A DNA stretch of 64,000 bases from Chryseobacterium sp. MYb264 (GCF_035974275.1 NZ_CP142422.1:558001-622000), one strand, 5' to 3'. Numbered from the stretch's first letter, positions 34,360-42,210 are shown. Notes: generated by a model from the letters alone, not told the origin. Numbers and translations: made by a program.

Positions 34360-34404
34360 GATCTAATAAGTATGATAAAATGTACATAGATTCAGCCGGG
34401 ATCG

Positions 34405-35070
34405 ATGTTTAATTATTTTGACAATGGAGGTAGCGTAGATGGTCTTTCTTTTAATAAAGGATATGCCATGTGGTCTACCATGGATGATGCTAAAAGTAAT
34501 ATGTATTATGACGGAGACAATATGTTAACAGGAAATTCTGGAGGAATGACTTTTCATAGAGCAAAATTTGGGTCGGTTATGAATAACTGGTATGATATAG
34601 GCAGCAAAGCAAACTGGTTTGTATCAGCAGCGGGCTCCGGCATTGGTACTTTTGCAGATAGATTTTATATTGGTACAGCAAGACCCAATGCTCCCATTAG
34701 CTTTTTTGGCAGAAATTATTATGGCAATGGCAGAACTTTTATTAAAGCGGCGCCTGTAGCAAGAAGTATTGGACAGTTTTCGTTTGTTGTTGGTGTTGGC
34801 ATGGACATAAGTGGAGTGGTAAATTATTATCGTAATCCAAATTCACCTAATAAAGTTTTTCCAGGAAAAGCAGCAATTAATGTTTCAATGGGTGCATTGG
34901 GCACTTGGGGAGGAACCGCGGGAGCTATTTACAGTCTTTTTTATTTTGGTGTAGACTCATTCTATGGCAATGGTACAGGATGGGATGGTGTAATGAATGA
35001 CATAAAGTCGGCAGAGCAAAAAGGAAATTATAATATTGATTGGGGAACCATGGCCCCGAATGGTGCATAA
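34405..35070 (+). CDS. Silent family A tip close to the expressed one (A-7)
   Basis: 221 residues. The first 140 match A-2 and A-3; the variable end (NYYRNPNSPNKVFPGKA, MGALGTWGGTAGAIYSLF, DWGTMAPNGA) is nearly that of the expressed toxin. It is a mosaic: linker and conserved part from one cassette type, tip from the expressed type. Only a stub of out-of-frame core precedes it. ImmA-1b follows after 11 bases, as in the expressed locus. Confidence 0.72.
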   Translation: MFNYFDNGGSVDGLSFNKGYAMWSTMDDAKSNMYYDGDNMLTGNSGGMTFHRAKFGSVMNNWYDIGSKANWFVSAAGSGIGTFADRFYIGTARPNAPISFFGRNYYGNGRTFIKAAPVARSIGQFSFVVGVGMDISGVVNYYRNPNSPNKVFPGKAAINVSMGALGTWGGTAGAIYSLFYFGVDSFYGNGTGWDGVMNDIKSAEQKGNYNIDWGTMAPNGA

Positions 35071-35081
35071 AAATTAATGTC

Positions 35082-35504
35082 ATGATAAAAAAAGCATATC
35101 ACTATTTTTACTACAAAATATACAAATCCATCGAGTTTACTTCAAATGAAATTGGGGGAAGTTTTTTGATTGATTGGAAAGCCACTTTGGTAGTAGATGT
35201 TCTCATTTATTTTATAGTATCTGCATCATTGATTTATTATACTATTTTTTTTGATAGGAATATTCATTTAAACCAAAGTAATACTGATGTATTTATCATT
35301 GCAATTCCCATTTTTTTGCTTAATTATTTCGTTTTTCATCATCAAAATAAGTGGAAAAATATTATTATTTCTTTTGATCAATTACCCCAAAAAAAGAATG
35401 TCATTGGAGGATGGATTGTGTTTATCATTATTGTGTTCATCATAGGTAATCTGATCTATTCATTTTACCTAATGAGCCTGATCGATTGGAGCAAGTACCC
35501 ATAA
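35082..35504 (+). CDS. Immunity-like membrane protein (ImmA-1b)
   Basis: 140 residues, close to ImmA-1 (offset 16130). Differences cluster in the first helix and the following loop (LIYFIVSASLIYYTIFF, HLNQSNTDVFIIAI). The start at 35082 is set by the family motif MIKKAYHYFYYK. Downstream, 35548-35595 carries the same decayed tail remnant (IEKLKKIDGEYKKGK) as after ImmA-1. Confidence 0.75.
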   Translation: MIKKAYHYFYYKIYKSIEFTSNEIGGSFLIDWKATLVVDVLIYFIVSASLIYYTIFFDRNIHLNQSNTDVFIIAIPIFLLNYFVFHHQNKWKNIIISFDQLPQKKNVIGGWIVFIIIVFIIGNLIYSFYLMSLIDWSKYP

Positions 35505-35657
35505 TATTATGTGTAGTAAAAAGCAGATTATTTTTAGTCATTCCAACATCGAAAAGCTAAAGAAAATTGATGGAGAGTATAAAAAAGGGAAATAATCAGT
35601 TGCTTTTTTCATATTTAAAGTAAATAAATTCAACACTATTTTATAGAGCCTTATGAA

Positions 35658-35686
35658 TTAGGGTATTTACACAATACCTTAATTTT
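35658..35686 (+). terminator. Array stem-loop, copy 8
   Basis: TTAGGGTAT (35658-35666) with ATACCTTAA (35674-35682), then TTTT. Confidence 0.6.
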
Positions 35687-35704
35687 CATTTAATTAAGAT
35701 ACTA

Positions 35705-35891
35705 ATAGGAATTATTTCTAATGTCACGGATATCGGAAACGAAAATAAAGAATATTTATTACAGTTTGATTTAGAAGATACTTTTAAAATTGAAATTCCT
35801 GAAGGGGATTTTTATACGATAAAGAATTTAGGTGATGGGAATTATTTAGCTTTAAATAAAAAAGGAGAAGTTTATGAACTTATACACGAAC
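35705..35891 (+). pseudogene. Immunity-like fragment, family D, second copy
   Basis: Same reading as 25823-26009, cut after YELIHE and joined to a family B toxin end. Both flanks are recombination scars. Confidence 0.55.
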
Positions 35892-36026
35892 TGGTTTGTT
35901 GCAGATATGGGCACAGGGGCAGTCAATTATTTAAATGGTAATGGTTTTAAAACTCTTTCTGATGTTATTGATAAGTCAGTTGCAAATGAATATGGCAAAC
36001 TTGAATTATATGATGGGCTTTATTAA
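35891..36026 (+). pseudogene. Family B toxin 3' remnant
   Basis: Reads WFVADMGTGAVNYLNGNGF to KLELYDGLY and stop. It keeps the frame that B-1 lost through its extra G, so it shows what the intact B-1 end looked like. Confidence 0.75.
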
Positions 36027-36038
36027 AAAATAGTATTA

Positions 36039-36180
36039 TTGAAAAGTAAATTTAATACATCACGTTTCTTTAATGTTTTATTGGTGTTATTTGGTTTTAT
36101 TGTTTTATTAATTTTTACAATTAAAATTTTAAATAAGATGTATATAAAAGGTGTTAGTACAAATGATTATATATTTCTCA
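36039..36180 (+). pseudogene. ImmB-1 5' remnant, start codon mutated to TTG
   Basis: Matches the first 47 codons of ImmB-1 (KSKFNTSRFFNVLLVLFGFI to TNDYIFL), with the ATG changed to TTG. It is cut within the second helix and followed at once by a family A toxin end (GTMVPNGA and stop, 36181-36209). Confidence 0.75.
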
Positions 36181-36209
36181 GGGGAACAATGGTACCCAAT
36201 GGTGCTTAA
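36181..36209 (+). pseudogene. Family A toxin end remnant
   Basis: GGGAACAATGG begins the last codons GTMVPNGA of a tip like the expressed one. It is followed by ImmA-9 with normal spacing. Confidence 0.65.
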
Positions 36210-36220
36210 AAATTTATGAT

Positions 36221-36643
36221 ATGATAAAAAAAGCATACTATTATTTTTTCTATAAGATTTATAAATCAATAGAATATACATCAAAAGAATTTGGCGGAAA
36301 ATTCATGACAACTTTTAAGGCAAGTTTAGTATTAATTGTATTGCAAATATGGTTTCTTTTCTCATTAGGCATTTATTATGCTATATGGAGTAAAAAAAGT
36401 ATTGAATTATCTTTAAATATGCCAGTCATATATATTCCTCTGTTAATTATTGTATTTTCAAATTACTATGCTATAGATTATTTAAAAATTTGGAAAGAGT
36501 ATAATAGTAATTTTGATAAGTTACCTAAAGAAAAAAATAAAATCGGAGGTTGGATAGTATTTGGAATTATCTTATTGATTATTTTAAATTTAATATACTC
36601 TTTTTATTTAATGAGCCAAATAGACTGGAGCCAATATCGATAA
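36221..36643 (+). CDS. Orphan immunity-like membrane protein (ImmA-9)
   Basis: 140 residues, short form. Starts MIKKAYYYFFYKIYKSIEYT. Helices: VLIVLQIWFLFSLGIYYAI, VIYIPLLIIVFSNYYAI, GGWIVFGIILLIILNLIYSF. It ends MSQIDWSQYR, close to the ImmA-1 end. Its toxin is reduced to nine codons. It is the last intact gene of the array. Confidence 0.75.
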   Translation: MIKKAYYYFFYKIYKSIEYTSKEFGGKFMTTFKASLVLIVLQIWFLFSLGIYYAIWSKKSIELSLNMPVIYIPLLIIVFSNYYAIDYLKIWKEYNSNFDKLPKEKNKIGGWIVFGIILLIILNLIYSFYLMSQIDWSQYR

Positions 36644-36687
36644 ATAATTTAATGCTAATTATTATTTTCTGAAGAAATTATAATAAA

Positions 36688-36963
36688 TGGCGCAACCCAG
36701 GAGCCAAATATTGGAGAGGGCAACAGGTAAGAGCTTATGAGCCCGCAAAACGGTTAGGAAATAAATTAACGAAAGCCAGAGGAGTACTTTTAGCCGCAGA
36801 TATTGCAATGTCGGGGGAAGTAAAACCATCACATGCAATTAATGCCTTTATGCTAGGTATTTCAAGAACAGGAATTGGGTCAATAGTTGCAGGCGTTTGG
36901 TTTGTTGCCGATATGGGAACAGGAGCAGTCAATTATTTAAATGGTAATGGTTTTACTACTTAA
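36688..36963 (+). pseudogene. Family B toxin tip, truncated at both ends
   Basis: Ninety-one codons from WRNPGAKYWRGQQV to NYLNGNGFTT, then a stop. It is nearly the same as B-1 but without the extra G. It lacks the front half and the last 25 residues and has no immunity gene. It marks the right end of the array. Confidence 0.75.
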
Positions 36964-37101
36964 AAGATCACAGAATTTGTGACAAATTCTCCTATGCCGA
37001 TAATCAGAGGCAGAACCTAATTTTGACTACCACCGAAAAGTATATTCTTAAGTGGTAGCCAGGTATTAGGCCTTTCGCTCGTAATCCCTTTGATAAAAAG
37101 T

Positions 37102-37731
37102 TTAATTTATTTTGGTCGAAAATTCATGGATGGGTAAACGGGCTTTTGGAACTGCAGCCAGATAGTCATTTTCCGGATCCCTGTAACCTAACGAAATAAT
37201 AACTGAGGCATGAAGCCCCTTTTCTGATAAGCCCAAAACGTCGTCAAATAATTGAGGATCAAATCCCTCCATAGGAGTGGCATCCACTTTAAGTTCTGCC
37301 GCAGCAATCAACGCTGTACCCAGTCCTATATATGCCTGTTTGCTCGCCCAGAGTGCATGTTGTGCCGGCGTTTGAGTAGAGAAATGATTTATTAAAGTCG
37401 TTGTAAAGTCATTAAGTGCCCCTTTTTCTAAATTACGCTGATCTTCCATCATTTCAACATAGTCTGTAATATAATGAGGTGTGATTTCATTGAATCCGGC
37501 AAAAACTACTAAATGTGAAGAAACGTGGATCTGCCCGTTAAAAGATCCTTTTCCTAATTTTTTTCTCACTTCAGGATTGGTGATGACGAACAGTCGATAA
37601 GGCTGTATTCCGCAGGAAGAAGCGGTAAGATTCACAGCCTCGATAATCTGGTCTATTTTCTCTTCGCTCACGATCTCATCTGAATATTTTTTAACCGCAT
37701 ATCGCCATTGTAAATTTTTAATTAAATCCAT
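37102..37731 (-). CDS. Nitroreductase-family NAD(P)H oxidoreductase
   Basis: 209 residues, a typical NfsB/YdgI-like FMN enzyme. MDLIKNLQWRYAVKKYSDE holds the FMN phosphate-binding region, TASSCGIQPYRLFVI is the second FMN contact, and VDATPMEGFDPQLFDDVLG followed by VIISLGYRDPENDYLA are family marks. Such enzymes reduce nitro compounds, quinones or enones. It is divergent from an HxlR regulator, 105 bases away, an arrangement common for regulators responding to electrophiles. The physiological substrate is unknown. Confidence 0.9.
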   Translation of the reverse strand: MDLIKNLQWRYAVKKYSDEIVSEEKIDQIIEAVNLTASSCGIQPYRLFVITNPEVRKKLGKGSFNGQIHVSSHLVVFAGFNEITPHYITDYVEMMEDQRNLEKGALNDFTTTLINHFSTQTPAQHALWASKQAYIGLGTALIAAAELKVDATPMEGFDPQLFDDVLGLSEKGLHASVIISLGYRDPENDYLAAVPKARLPIHEFSTKIN

Positions 37732-37836
37732 TTTTGTTATTTATAAATTAGATGGACAAAGTTATTGCTTCAAAGTGTATATTTGTAACTAAGTGACAAA
37801 AAGATATAGTGACAAACGGGTAACCAAGTGAACGGT
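37732..37836. promoter_or_regulatory. Divergent control region, nitroreductase / HxlR
   Basis: A minus-strand TAACTTTG box (37757-37764) would serve the nitroreductase and a plus-strand TATATTTG (37778-37785) the regulator. Neither has an upstream TTG at ideal spacing. The near-repeats TAAGTGACAAA (37790-37800) and TAGTGACAAA (37808-37817), plus CCAAGTG (37824-37830), lie between the boxes and the hxlR start and could be binding sites for the HxlR dimer. This is inference. Confidence 0.45.
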
Positions 37837-38202
37837 ATGGAACAGAATTTTGATTTAGTAAAAGATTGCAGCCAAAAAATATTGGCCATTAGCGATACAA
37901 TGGAAATTTTAAATGGAAAATGGAAGATGTCTATTATAGCATGTTTGTGTTATAAGCCAATGCGGTACTCCGAACTGCTGAAAGAGGTTAAGGGGATTTC
38001 CGGTAAAATGCTCAGCCGTGAGCTGAAGGATCTGGAGATCAATGAATTGATTGAACGCCATGTCATGAGCACAACACCTGTTGCCGTGGAATATAGTATA
38101 ACCGATTACGGAAAGTCGCTTAAAAATTTAACCAATACCATTGCAGAGTGGGGATCCATCCACAGGCAACGCATTATTGCCGGAATGAAGGCAACAAACT
38201 GA
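37837..38202 (+). CDS. HxlR-family transcriptional regulator
   Basis: 121 residues from ATG 37837; a GTG at 37828 would add three. Winged-helix marks: ILNGKWKMSIIACLCYKPMR, YSELLKEVKGISGKMLSREL (recognition helix), and VEYSITDYGKSL (wing). A Cys near the start (KDCSQKI) is present in many HxlR proteins that sense electrophiles or oxidants. It probably controls the divergent nitroreductase and itself. Confidence 0.92.
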   Translation: MEQNFDLVKDCSQKILAISDTMEILNGKWKMSIIACLCYKPMRYSELLKEVKGISGKMLSRELKDLEINELIERHVMSTTPVAVEYSITDYGKSLKNLTNTIAEWGSIHRQRIIAGMKATN

Positions 38203-38242
38203 CTTCAATTAAAGAAGCCGGATAAATGAATGGTAGAAAGGT

Positions 38243-39415
38243 TTAATCAATCAAAACCTTTCTTACCACTTTTTCGTTATTTACCTTCAAAATGCCTAAA
38301 TAAGCACCCTTTGATAAAGATGAAACATCAATTTTTGTTTCGTTATTCCTTTGTAAAATTACCCGTCCTGAAAGATCAGTGATTTCAAACCGGAAATCTT
38401 TGATCTTAGAATCTGGAATTTCAATGTTGAGAATATCTTTTGCGGGATTGGGATAAATTTTTAATGCTTCCAGTTTATTTATAGAATTTTCTTTTGTTCC
38501 TAAAACTGATGTGGAAGCCACGGCAAAATGTTGAAGAGCTCCCAAAGAAGCCTTTCCTACATTGAAAATATAGGTTGGATCTGTGTTGGCAAAAGTATCA
38601 TTTACAGTGTGAGGATAGTTGCTTCTGATTTTTTCAAAATAACCTGTTATCGTATAACCTTTCGCTTCAAACGGCATATAATCGGTATCTTCGGCTTCAT
38701 CAATATCCGTTAAAAGAGGAGAGTATAATTGAGTGCAAGCAATCAATTCCTGAGTAGCAGCAACCGAAGCAGCTGTATTACTAGAATTTCCGCCCATATC
38801 TTCGTCACAATAAATGGTATTGTTGTTATTACCCATTTTACCACCCACCTGATCTAGATTGAAAACCAATTTGATATCTAAAACACGATTATTTCCGTTA
38901 TAAGCAACGGTATTTGCGTAATGTGTACTGCCTCTCAAGCCTTGTTCTTCGCCAGAAAAGTGAATAAATTTAATAGAATATTCGGTAGGCACATCTTTCA
39001 TAATTCTTGCCGCCTCTAAAATAATCGAGGTGCCGCTGCCGTTATCGTTTACTCCCGGACCATTTATACTATCGAAATGCCCGCAAATGATCACATATTG
39101 ATTAGGATAAAGCGTTCCTGTTTTTGTAATAACCAAATTTTTAGAACTTGTATTTCCATAAGTAAATGGATCTTCTTCGATTTGGCTTGCTTCATATCCA
39201 TACGAAATATATTTGTTTTTAAGCCAAATCAGGGCAGTTGCGTTGGCTGGTGAACCTGTAGTTTTTATACCTAAATTGCTGAATTCCTGTAAATTGGTTG
39301 TAATATTGGTTTGTGAAACCATATTTGCCCGATCTTTATAGGCCTGTACTAAGGTCTGTCCGTTTAAACCTAAAATAGATAAAGAAACAAATAATGAAGT
39401 AATGATCTTTTTCAC
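38243..39415 (-). CDS. Secreted M28 aminopeptidase with T9SS tail
   Basis: 390 residues from a GTG start. Signal peptide MKKIITSLFVSLSILGLNGQ. The peptidase domain has the two-zinc ligands of M28: His in ICGHFDS (about residue 112), Asp in GVNDNGSGTS, Glu-Glu in HFSGEEQGLRGS, Asp in NLDQVGG, and His in PHTVNDTF. A type A sorting tail begins LKIYPNPAKDILNI. It should be exported by T9SS and release N-terminal amino acids from peptides. The next gene upstream is a close paralogue. Confidence 0.93.
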   Translation of the reverse strand: MKKIITSLFVSLSILGLNGQTLVQAYKDRANMVSQTNITTNLQEFSNLGIKTTGSPANATALIWLKNKYISYGYEASQIEEDPFTYGNTSSKNLVITKTGTLYPNQYVIICGHFDSINGPGVNDNGSGTSIILEAARIMKDVPTEYSIKFIHFSGEEQGLRGSTHYANTVAYNGNNRVLDIKLVFNLDQVGGKMGNNNNTIYCDEDMGGNSSNTAASVAATQELIACTQLYSPLLTDIDEAEDTDYMPFEAKGYTITGYFEKIRSNYPHTVNDTFANTDPTYIFNVGKASLGALQHFAVASTSVLGTKENSINKLEALKIYPNPAKDILNIEIPDSKIKDFRFEITDLSGRVILQRNNETKIDVSSLSKGAYLGILKVNNEKVVRKVLID

Positions 39416-39447
39416 TTTATATTTTTATTGAATTTTCAATAATTCCG

Positions 39448-39477
39448 CAAATGTAATCATAAAAAAGTCCCAAGCAA
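39448..39477 (-). promoter_or_regulatory. Promoter of the first M28 gene
   Basis: On the minus strand, TTG (39477-39475) and TACATTTG (39455-39448) are 19 bases apart. The TTG lies inside the loop of the upstream gene's terminator. Confidence 0.7.
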
Positions 39478-39486
39478 ATACTTAGG
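39461..39486 (-). terminator. Terminator of the second M28 gene
   Basis: On the minus strand CCTAAG (39486-39481) pairs with CTTGGG (39474-39469), one G-T pair, followed by ACTTTTTT. Confidence 0.65.
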
Positions 39487-39521
39487 ATTTTAATTTGTTA
39501 GATTATTTATGAAATAGTCGA

Positions 39522-40706
39522 TTATTTTTCAATAATAACTTTCTTGGTAACGCTGGAATTTTCTGTTTTGATTGTCGCCAGATAAGTTCCTGTAGATAAT
39601 CCTGAAACAGCTACTTTCGTTTGATTTTCTGATTGTAAAAGAGAACGACCGGACATATCTGTTAATTCAAAACTAAATTTATTTATATAATCAGGTAGAT
39701 CAATAGTAATAACATCTTTTGCTGGATTTGGGTAAATTTTTACAGATTCTAATGATTTTAAAGCTGTTTCATTAACGCCTAAAAGGTTTGTAGTTGCTAC
39801 GGCAAAATGTTGTAAGGCGCCAACAGCAGCTTTACCTACATTATAAACATAGGTTGGATCTACATTTGCAAAAGTATCGTTTACTGTGTGCTCGGTATGA
39901 CTTTCTGTATTTTCATAAAATCCGGTAATGATATCACCATTTTCTTCAAAAGGCATATAATCTGATGAATATGCATTAGACATCACAGTTTGAAGCGGTG
40001 AATATAAAGCAGTGCAGGCGGCAAGCTGCTGTGTAAAAGCAAGAGAAGCGGCATTATTGGACGACTGACCACCCTGGTCGCTTTCACATTTTACTTTGTC
40101 ATTAATATTACCAATTTTTCCACCAACCTGATCGATATTAAATACCAATCGAATGTCCATTACACGGTTTCCATTTTGAAAAGCAACATTATCAGCATAA
40201 TGATAGCTTCCATACAATCCTTGCTCTTCTCCTGAAAAGTGGATGAATTTAACAGAATATTCTGTTGGAATGTCTTTTAAAATTCTGGCTGCTTCCAAAA
40301 GGATAGAAGTTCCGCTTCCATTATCATTTACACCGCGCCCTGTAATGGTATCATAGTGTGCACAAATAATAACATACGTATTTGGATAAACAGTTCCTTG
40401 TTTAGTAATAACTAAATTTTTTGAACTCAGAGTTTGATTCACATAATTAAAGCTAAAAGGATCTTCCTGCATCTGATTGGCAGAATATCCCATTGCTGTA
40501 TATTTTTCTTTTAACCAGTTTAAAGCATTGGTATTGGCCGTAGAACCAGTGGTTTTTACTCCAAAATCTCCAAAAGTCTGAAGATTATTGGTGATGTTTG
40601 CTTGTGAAACCTGATTGGCTCTGTTTTGATAAGCCGGAACAAGAGATTGTGCCTCTAAGCCATAATTTATTAATGAAAAGAGTAGAAGAGTAGTTAATTT
40701 TTTCAC
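39522..40706 (-). CDS. Secreted M28 aminopeptidase with T9SS tail, paralogue
   Basis: 394 residues from GTG 40706. I prefer this start because it gives a signal peptide (KKLTTLLLFSLINYGLEAQ) and matches the neighbour's GTG start; an ATG at 40772 lies upstream of the promoter. Zinc ligands: ICAHYDTI, GVNDNGSGTS, HFSGEEQGLYGS, NIDQVGG and EHTVNDTF. The sorting tail starts VKIYPNPAKDVITI. It is similar to the neighbour along its whole length, so the two arose by tandem duplication. Confidence 0.92.
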   Translation of the reverse strand: MKKLTTLLLFSLINYGLEAQSLVPAYQNRANQVSQANITNNLQTFGDFGVKTTGSTANTNALNWLKEKYTAMGYSANQMQEDPFSFNYVNQTLSSKNLVITKQGTVYPNTYVIICAHYDTITGRGVNDNGSGTSILLEAARILKDIPTEYSVKFIHFSGEEQGLYGSYHYADNVAFQNGNRVMDIRLVFNIDQVGGKIGNINDKVKCESDQGGQSSNNAASLAFTQQLAACTALYSPLQTVMSNAYSSDYMPFEENGDIITGFYENTESHTEHTVNDTFANVDPTYVYNVGKAAVGALQHFAVATTNLLGVNETALKSLESVKIYPNPAKDVITIDLPDYINKFSFELTDMSGRSLLQSENQTKVAVSGLSTGTYLATIKTENSSVTKKVIIEK

Positions 40707-40741
40707 TTTTAAAGAAAGTTTTATATATCCGATAATTTTAG

Positions 40742-40772
40742 CAAATGTAGATAATAAAAAAATCCCGGGCAA
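40742..40772 (-). promoter_or_regulatory. Promoter of the second M28 gene
   Basis: On the minus strand TTG (40772-40770) and TACATTTG (40749-40742) have a 20-base spacer. The TTG is in the loop of the rplT terminator. Confidence 0.7.
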
Positions 40773-40783
40773 AAAACCCGGGA
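40755..40783 (-). terminator. Terminator of rpmI-rplT
   Basis: On the minus strand CCCGGG (40782-40777) pairs with CCCGGG (40769-40764) across TTTTTTG, followed by ATTTTTTT. Confidence 0.85.
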
Positions 40784-40808
40784 CTATATTGATAACAAAA
40801 ATTCTACA

Positions 40809-41153
40809 TTATTTTACTTGATCTACAACAGCTTTGAAAGCTTCAGGGTGATTCATTGCTAAATCCGCTAAAACTTTTCTGTTAAGTTCGATGTTGTTCT
40901 TTTTAAGAGCTCCCATAAATTGAGAGTAAGACATTCCGTGTACTCTGGCTCCCGCGTTGATACGAGTGATCCAAAGTGATCTGAAGTTTCTTTTCTTCTC
41001 TTTTCTACCACGGTAAGCATATTGCATTGCTTTTTCTACCGCGTTTTTAGCTACAGTCCAAACGTTCTTTCTTCTACCGAAAAAACCTTTAGCTTGCTTT
41101 AAAACTTTTTTTCTGCGAGCTCTTGAAGCTACGGAGTTTACTGATCTTGGCAT
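40809..41153 (-). CDS. rplT: 50S ribosomal protein L20
   Basis: 114 residues, normal length. [48 protein letters not shown] and the [13 protein letters not shown] end are diagnostic. L20 binds 23S rRNA early in assembly and in other bacteria also represses its own operon. It lies 121 bases downstream of rpmI. Confidence 0.98.
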   Translation of the reverse strand: MPRSVNSVASRARRKKVLKQAKGFFGRRKNVWTVAKNAVEKAMQYAYRGRKEKKRNFRSLWITRINAGARVHGMSYSQFMGALKKNNIELNRKVLADLAMNHPEAFKAVVDQVK

Positions 41154-41170
41154 AATTTAAATTGTTTTTT

Positions 41171-41216
41171 TGAAATGTGCGGTACCTGTTTCAGTACTCT
41201 TAGTGGCTCCATTTCA
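41171..41216 (-). promoter_or_regulatory. Hairpin between rpmI and rplT
   Basis: TGAAATG (41171-41177) pairs with CATTTCA (41210-41216), and two GTAC palindromes inside (41182-41185, 41195-41198) can pair with each other. It sits just ahead of the L20 start, where autoregulation by L20 is plausible. It could equally be an unregulated stem. Confidence 0.35.
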
Positions 41217-41274
41217 GGGTTAAATTGTTGAATTTGTTTTGAATTCTTATAAACCGAATATAGATTTATAAAAA

Positions 41275-41472
41275 CTACTTAATGGCTAATTGACGTTGAA
41301 CGCTTTTCTCATCCACTTTAGCTACATAAGAAGTGCTAGTAAGATTTCTCTTCTGCTTAGTTTCTTTTTTAGTTAAGATGTGGCTTTTGTAAGCATTTTT
41401 TCTTTTGATCTTACCTGTTCCAGTAAGAGCAAAACGCTTTTTAGCACCTGATTTCGTTTTTAATTTTGGCAT
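41275..41472 (-). CDS. rpmI: 50S ribosomal protein L35
   Basis: 65 residues with [20 protein letters not shown] and [14 protein letters not shown], the standard L35 pattern. A TAATTTTG box (minus strand, 41554-41547) lies about 75 bases upstream, but no TTG sits at the right distance. A promoter is needed here because infC is 808 bases away behind a terminator. Confidence 0.98.
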   Translation of the reverse strand: MPKLKTKSGAKKRFALTGTGKIKRKNAYKSHILTKKETKQKRNLTSTSYVAKVDEKSVQRQLAIK

Positions 41473-41617
41473 TGTTTTGCTTTTTATGTTTTGTTATCAA
41501 TATCTGTATTGGCTTCCTTACACGAATGTTTAGGAATAATAGTCTGCAAAATTACAAAAAAATATTGATACATGAAAGGAATTTTTGGGATAGAAAAAGA
41601 GTGGTGTAGCTTATTTT

Positions 41618-41740
41618 TTTGCCACGAATGCACGAATTTTCTATTTCCACAGATCGCACAGATTTTCACAGATGATGCCGTTGATTTTTTTATTGCTTCA
41701 TCTTTCTGGTCTTTTATCAATAGAACGGCTTGGTGAGACT
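41618..41740 (+). repeat. Intergenic repeat, copy 1
   Basis: Shares with copy 2 the run TTGCCACGAATGCACGAATT, then CTATTTCCACAGAT, ATTGCTTCATCTTTC and GGTGAGACTTAAAACGA in the same order. CACGAAT-type repeats are frequent between genes in Bacteroidota. Confidence 0.75.
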
Positions 41741-41898
41741 TAAAACGATTAGTAGTAAAGGACCTTAGAGAAATCTTTGTGTTCAAATAATAAAAGTATA
41801 CGACAGGATTATCATTGGCTGAGTAGAACGCCGTTGCGAACGGAAAATCAGCAGTATCATTTAAAAATATCCTGGCGAACTTAGCGTTAGAAATAATG

Positions 41899-42030
41899 AT
41901 TTGCCACGAATGCACGAATTTTCTATTTCCACAGATGCCACAGATTTTCCTTTATGCTGCTCATATTTTTATTGCTTCATCTTTCCAGTCTTTTATCGAT
42001 AAAACGGTTTGGTGAGACTTAAAACGAGAG
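41899..42030 (+). repeat. Intergenic repeat, copy 2
   Basis: Same block order as copy 1, with small insertions and substitutions. Tandem-like duplication of a dispersed element. Confidence 0.75.
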
Positions 42031-42210
42031 TTGTCAAAAAACTTGGCATGGCTTTGTGTTCAATATGTAAAGTGTAAAGAAAAGAATCTGCCTTATTTGC
42101 AAAATCTGCGAGAGCAAAAAAATTCATTTTACATGATCTAAACTTTTTTGCTTAGTCCCCAACTTTTGTACTTGATCTGTTTTGTATTGAATCCCTGTCT
42201 TCACCGCACT

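Larger units (their letters stand above)
18941..36963 (+). other. Silent Rhs tip and immunity cassette array
   Basis: About 18 kb, all on one strand, holding toxin-tip copies without Rhs bodies and immunity-like membrane genes. Units usually run: partial core arm or linker, toxin tip, immunity gene, stem-loop terminator. Family A tips share FYIGTARPNAPISFFG and differ beyond. Family B tips share WRNPGAKYWRGQQVRAYEPA. Twelve A-type and three B-type immunity genes are intact, while many tips are truncated or frameshifted. Related orphan Rhs/CdiA/Maf cassettes are known elsewhere; an array this dense of small membrane-protein cassettes in a flavobacterial DUF6443 locus is what stands out. Confidence 0.85.
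41473..42210. other. Non-coding gap between infC and rpmI with repeats
   Basis: About 740 bases with no supported gene. It holds two copies of an imperfect repeat (41618-41740 and 41899-42030). A 143-codon open frame on the minus strand (41484-41915) lies across one repeat and has no family likeness. Confidence 0.6.

Noticed and set aside
18941..36963. CRISPR-like or simple repeat array
   Set aside because: Repeats are long, coding and unevenly spaced, with no short regular repeat-spacer pattern and no cas genes.
41484..41915. 143-codon minus-strand frame
   Set aside because: Spans an intergenic repeat copy; the translated sequence has no plausible fold or relatives known to me.
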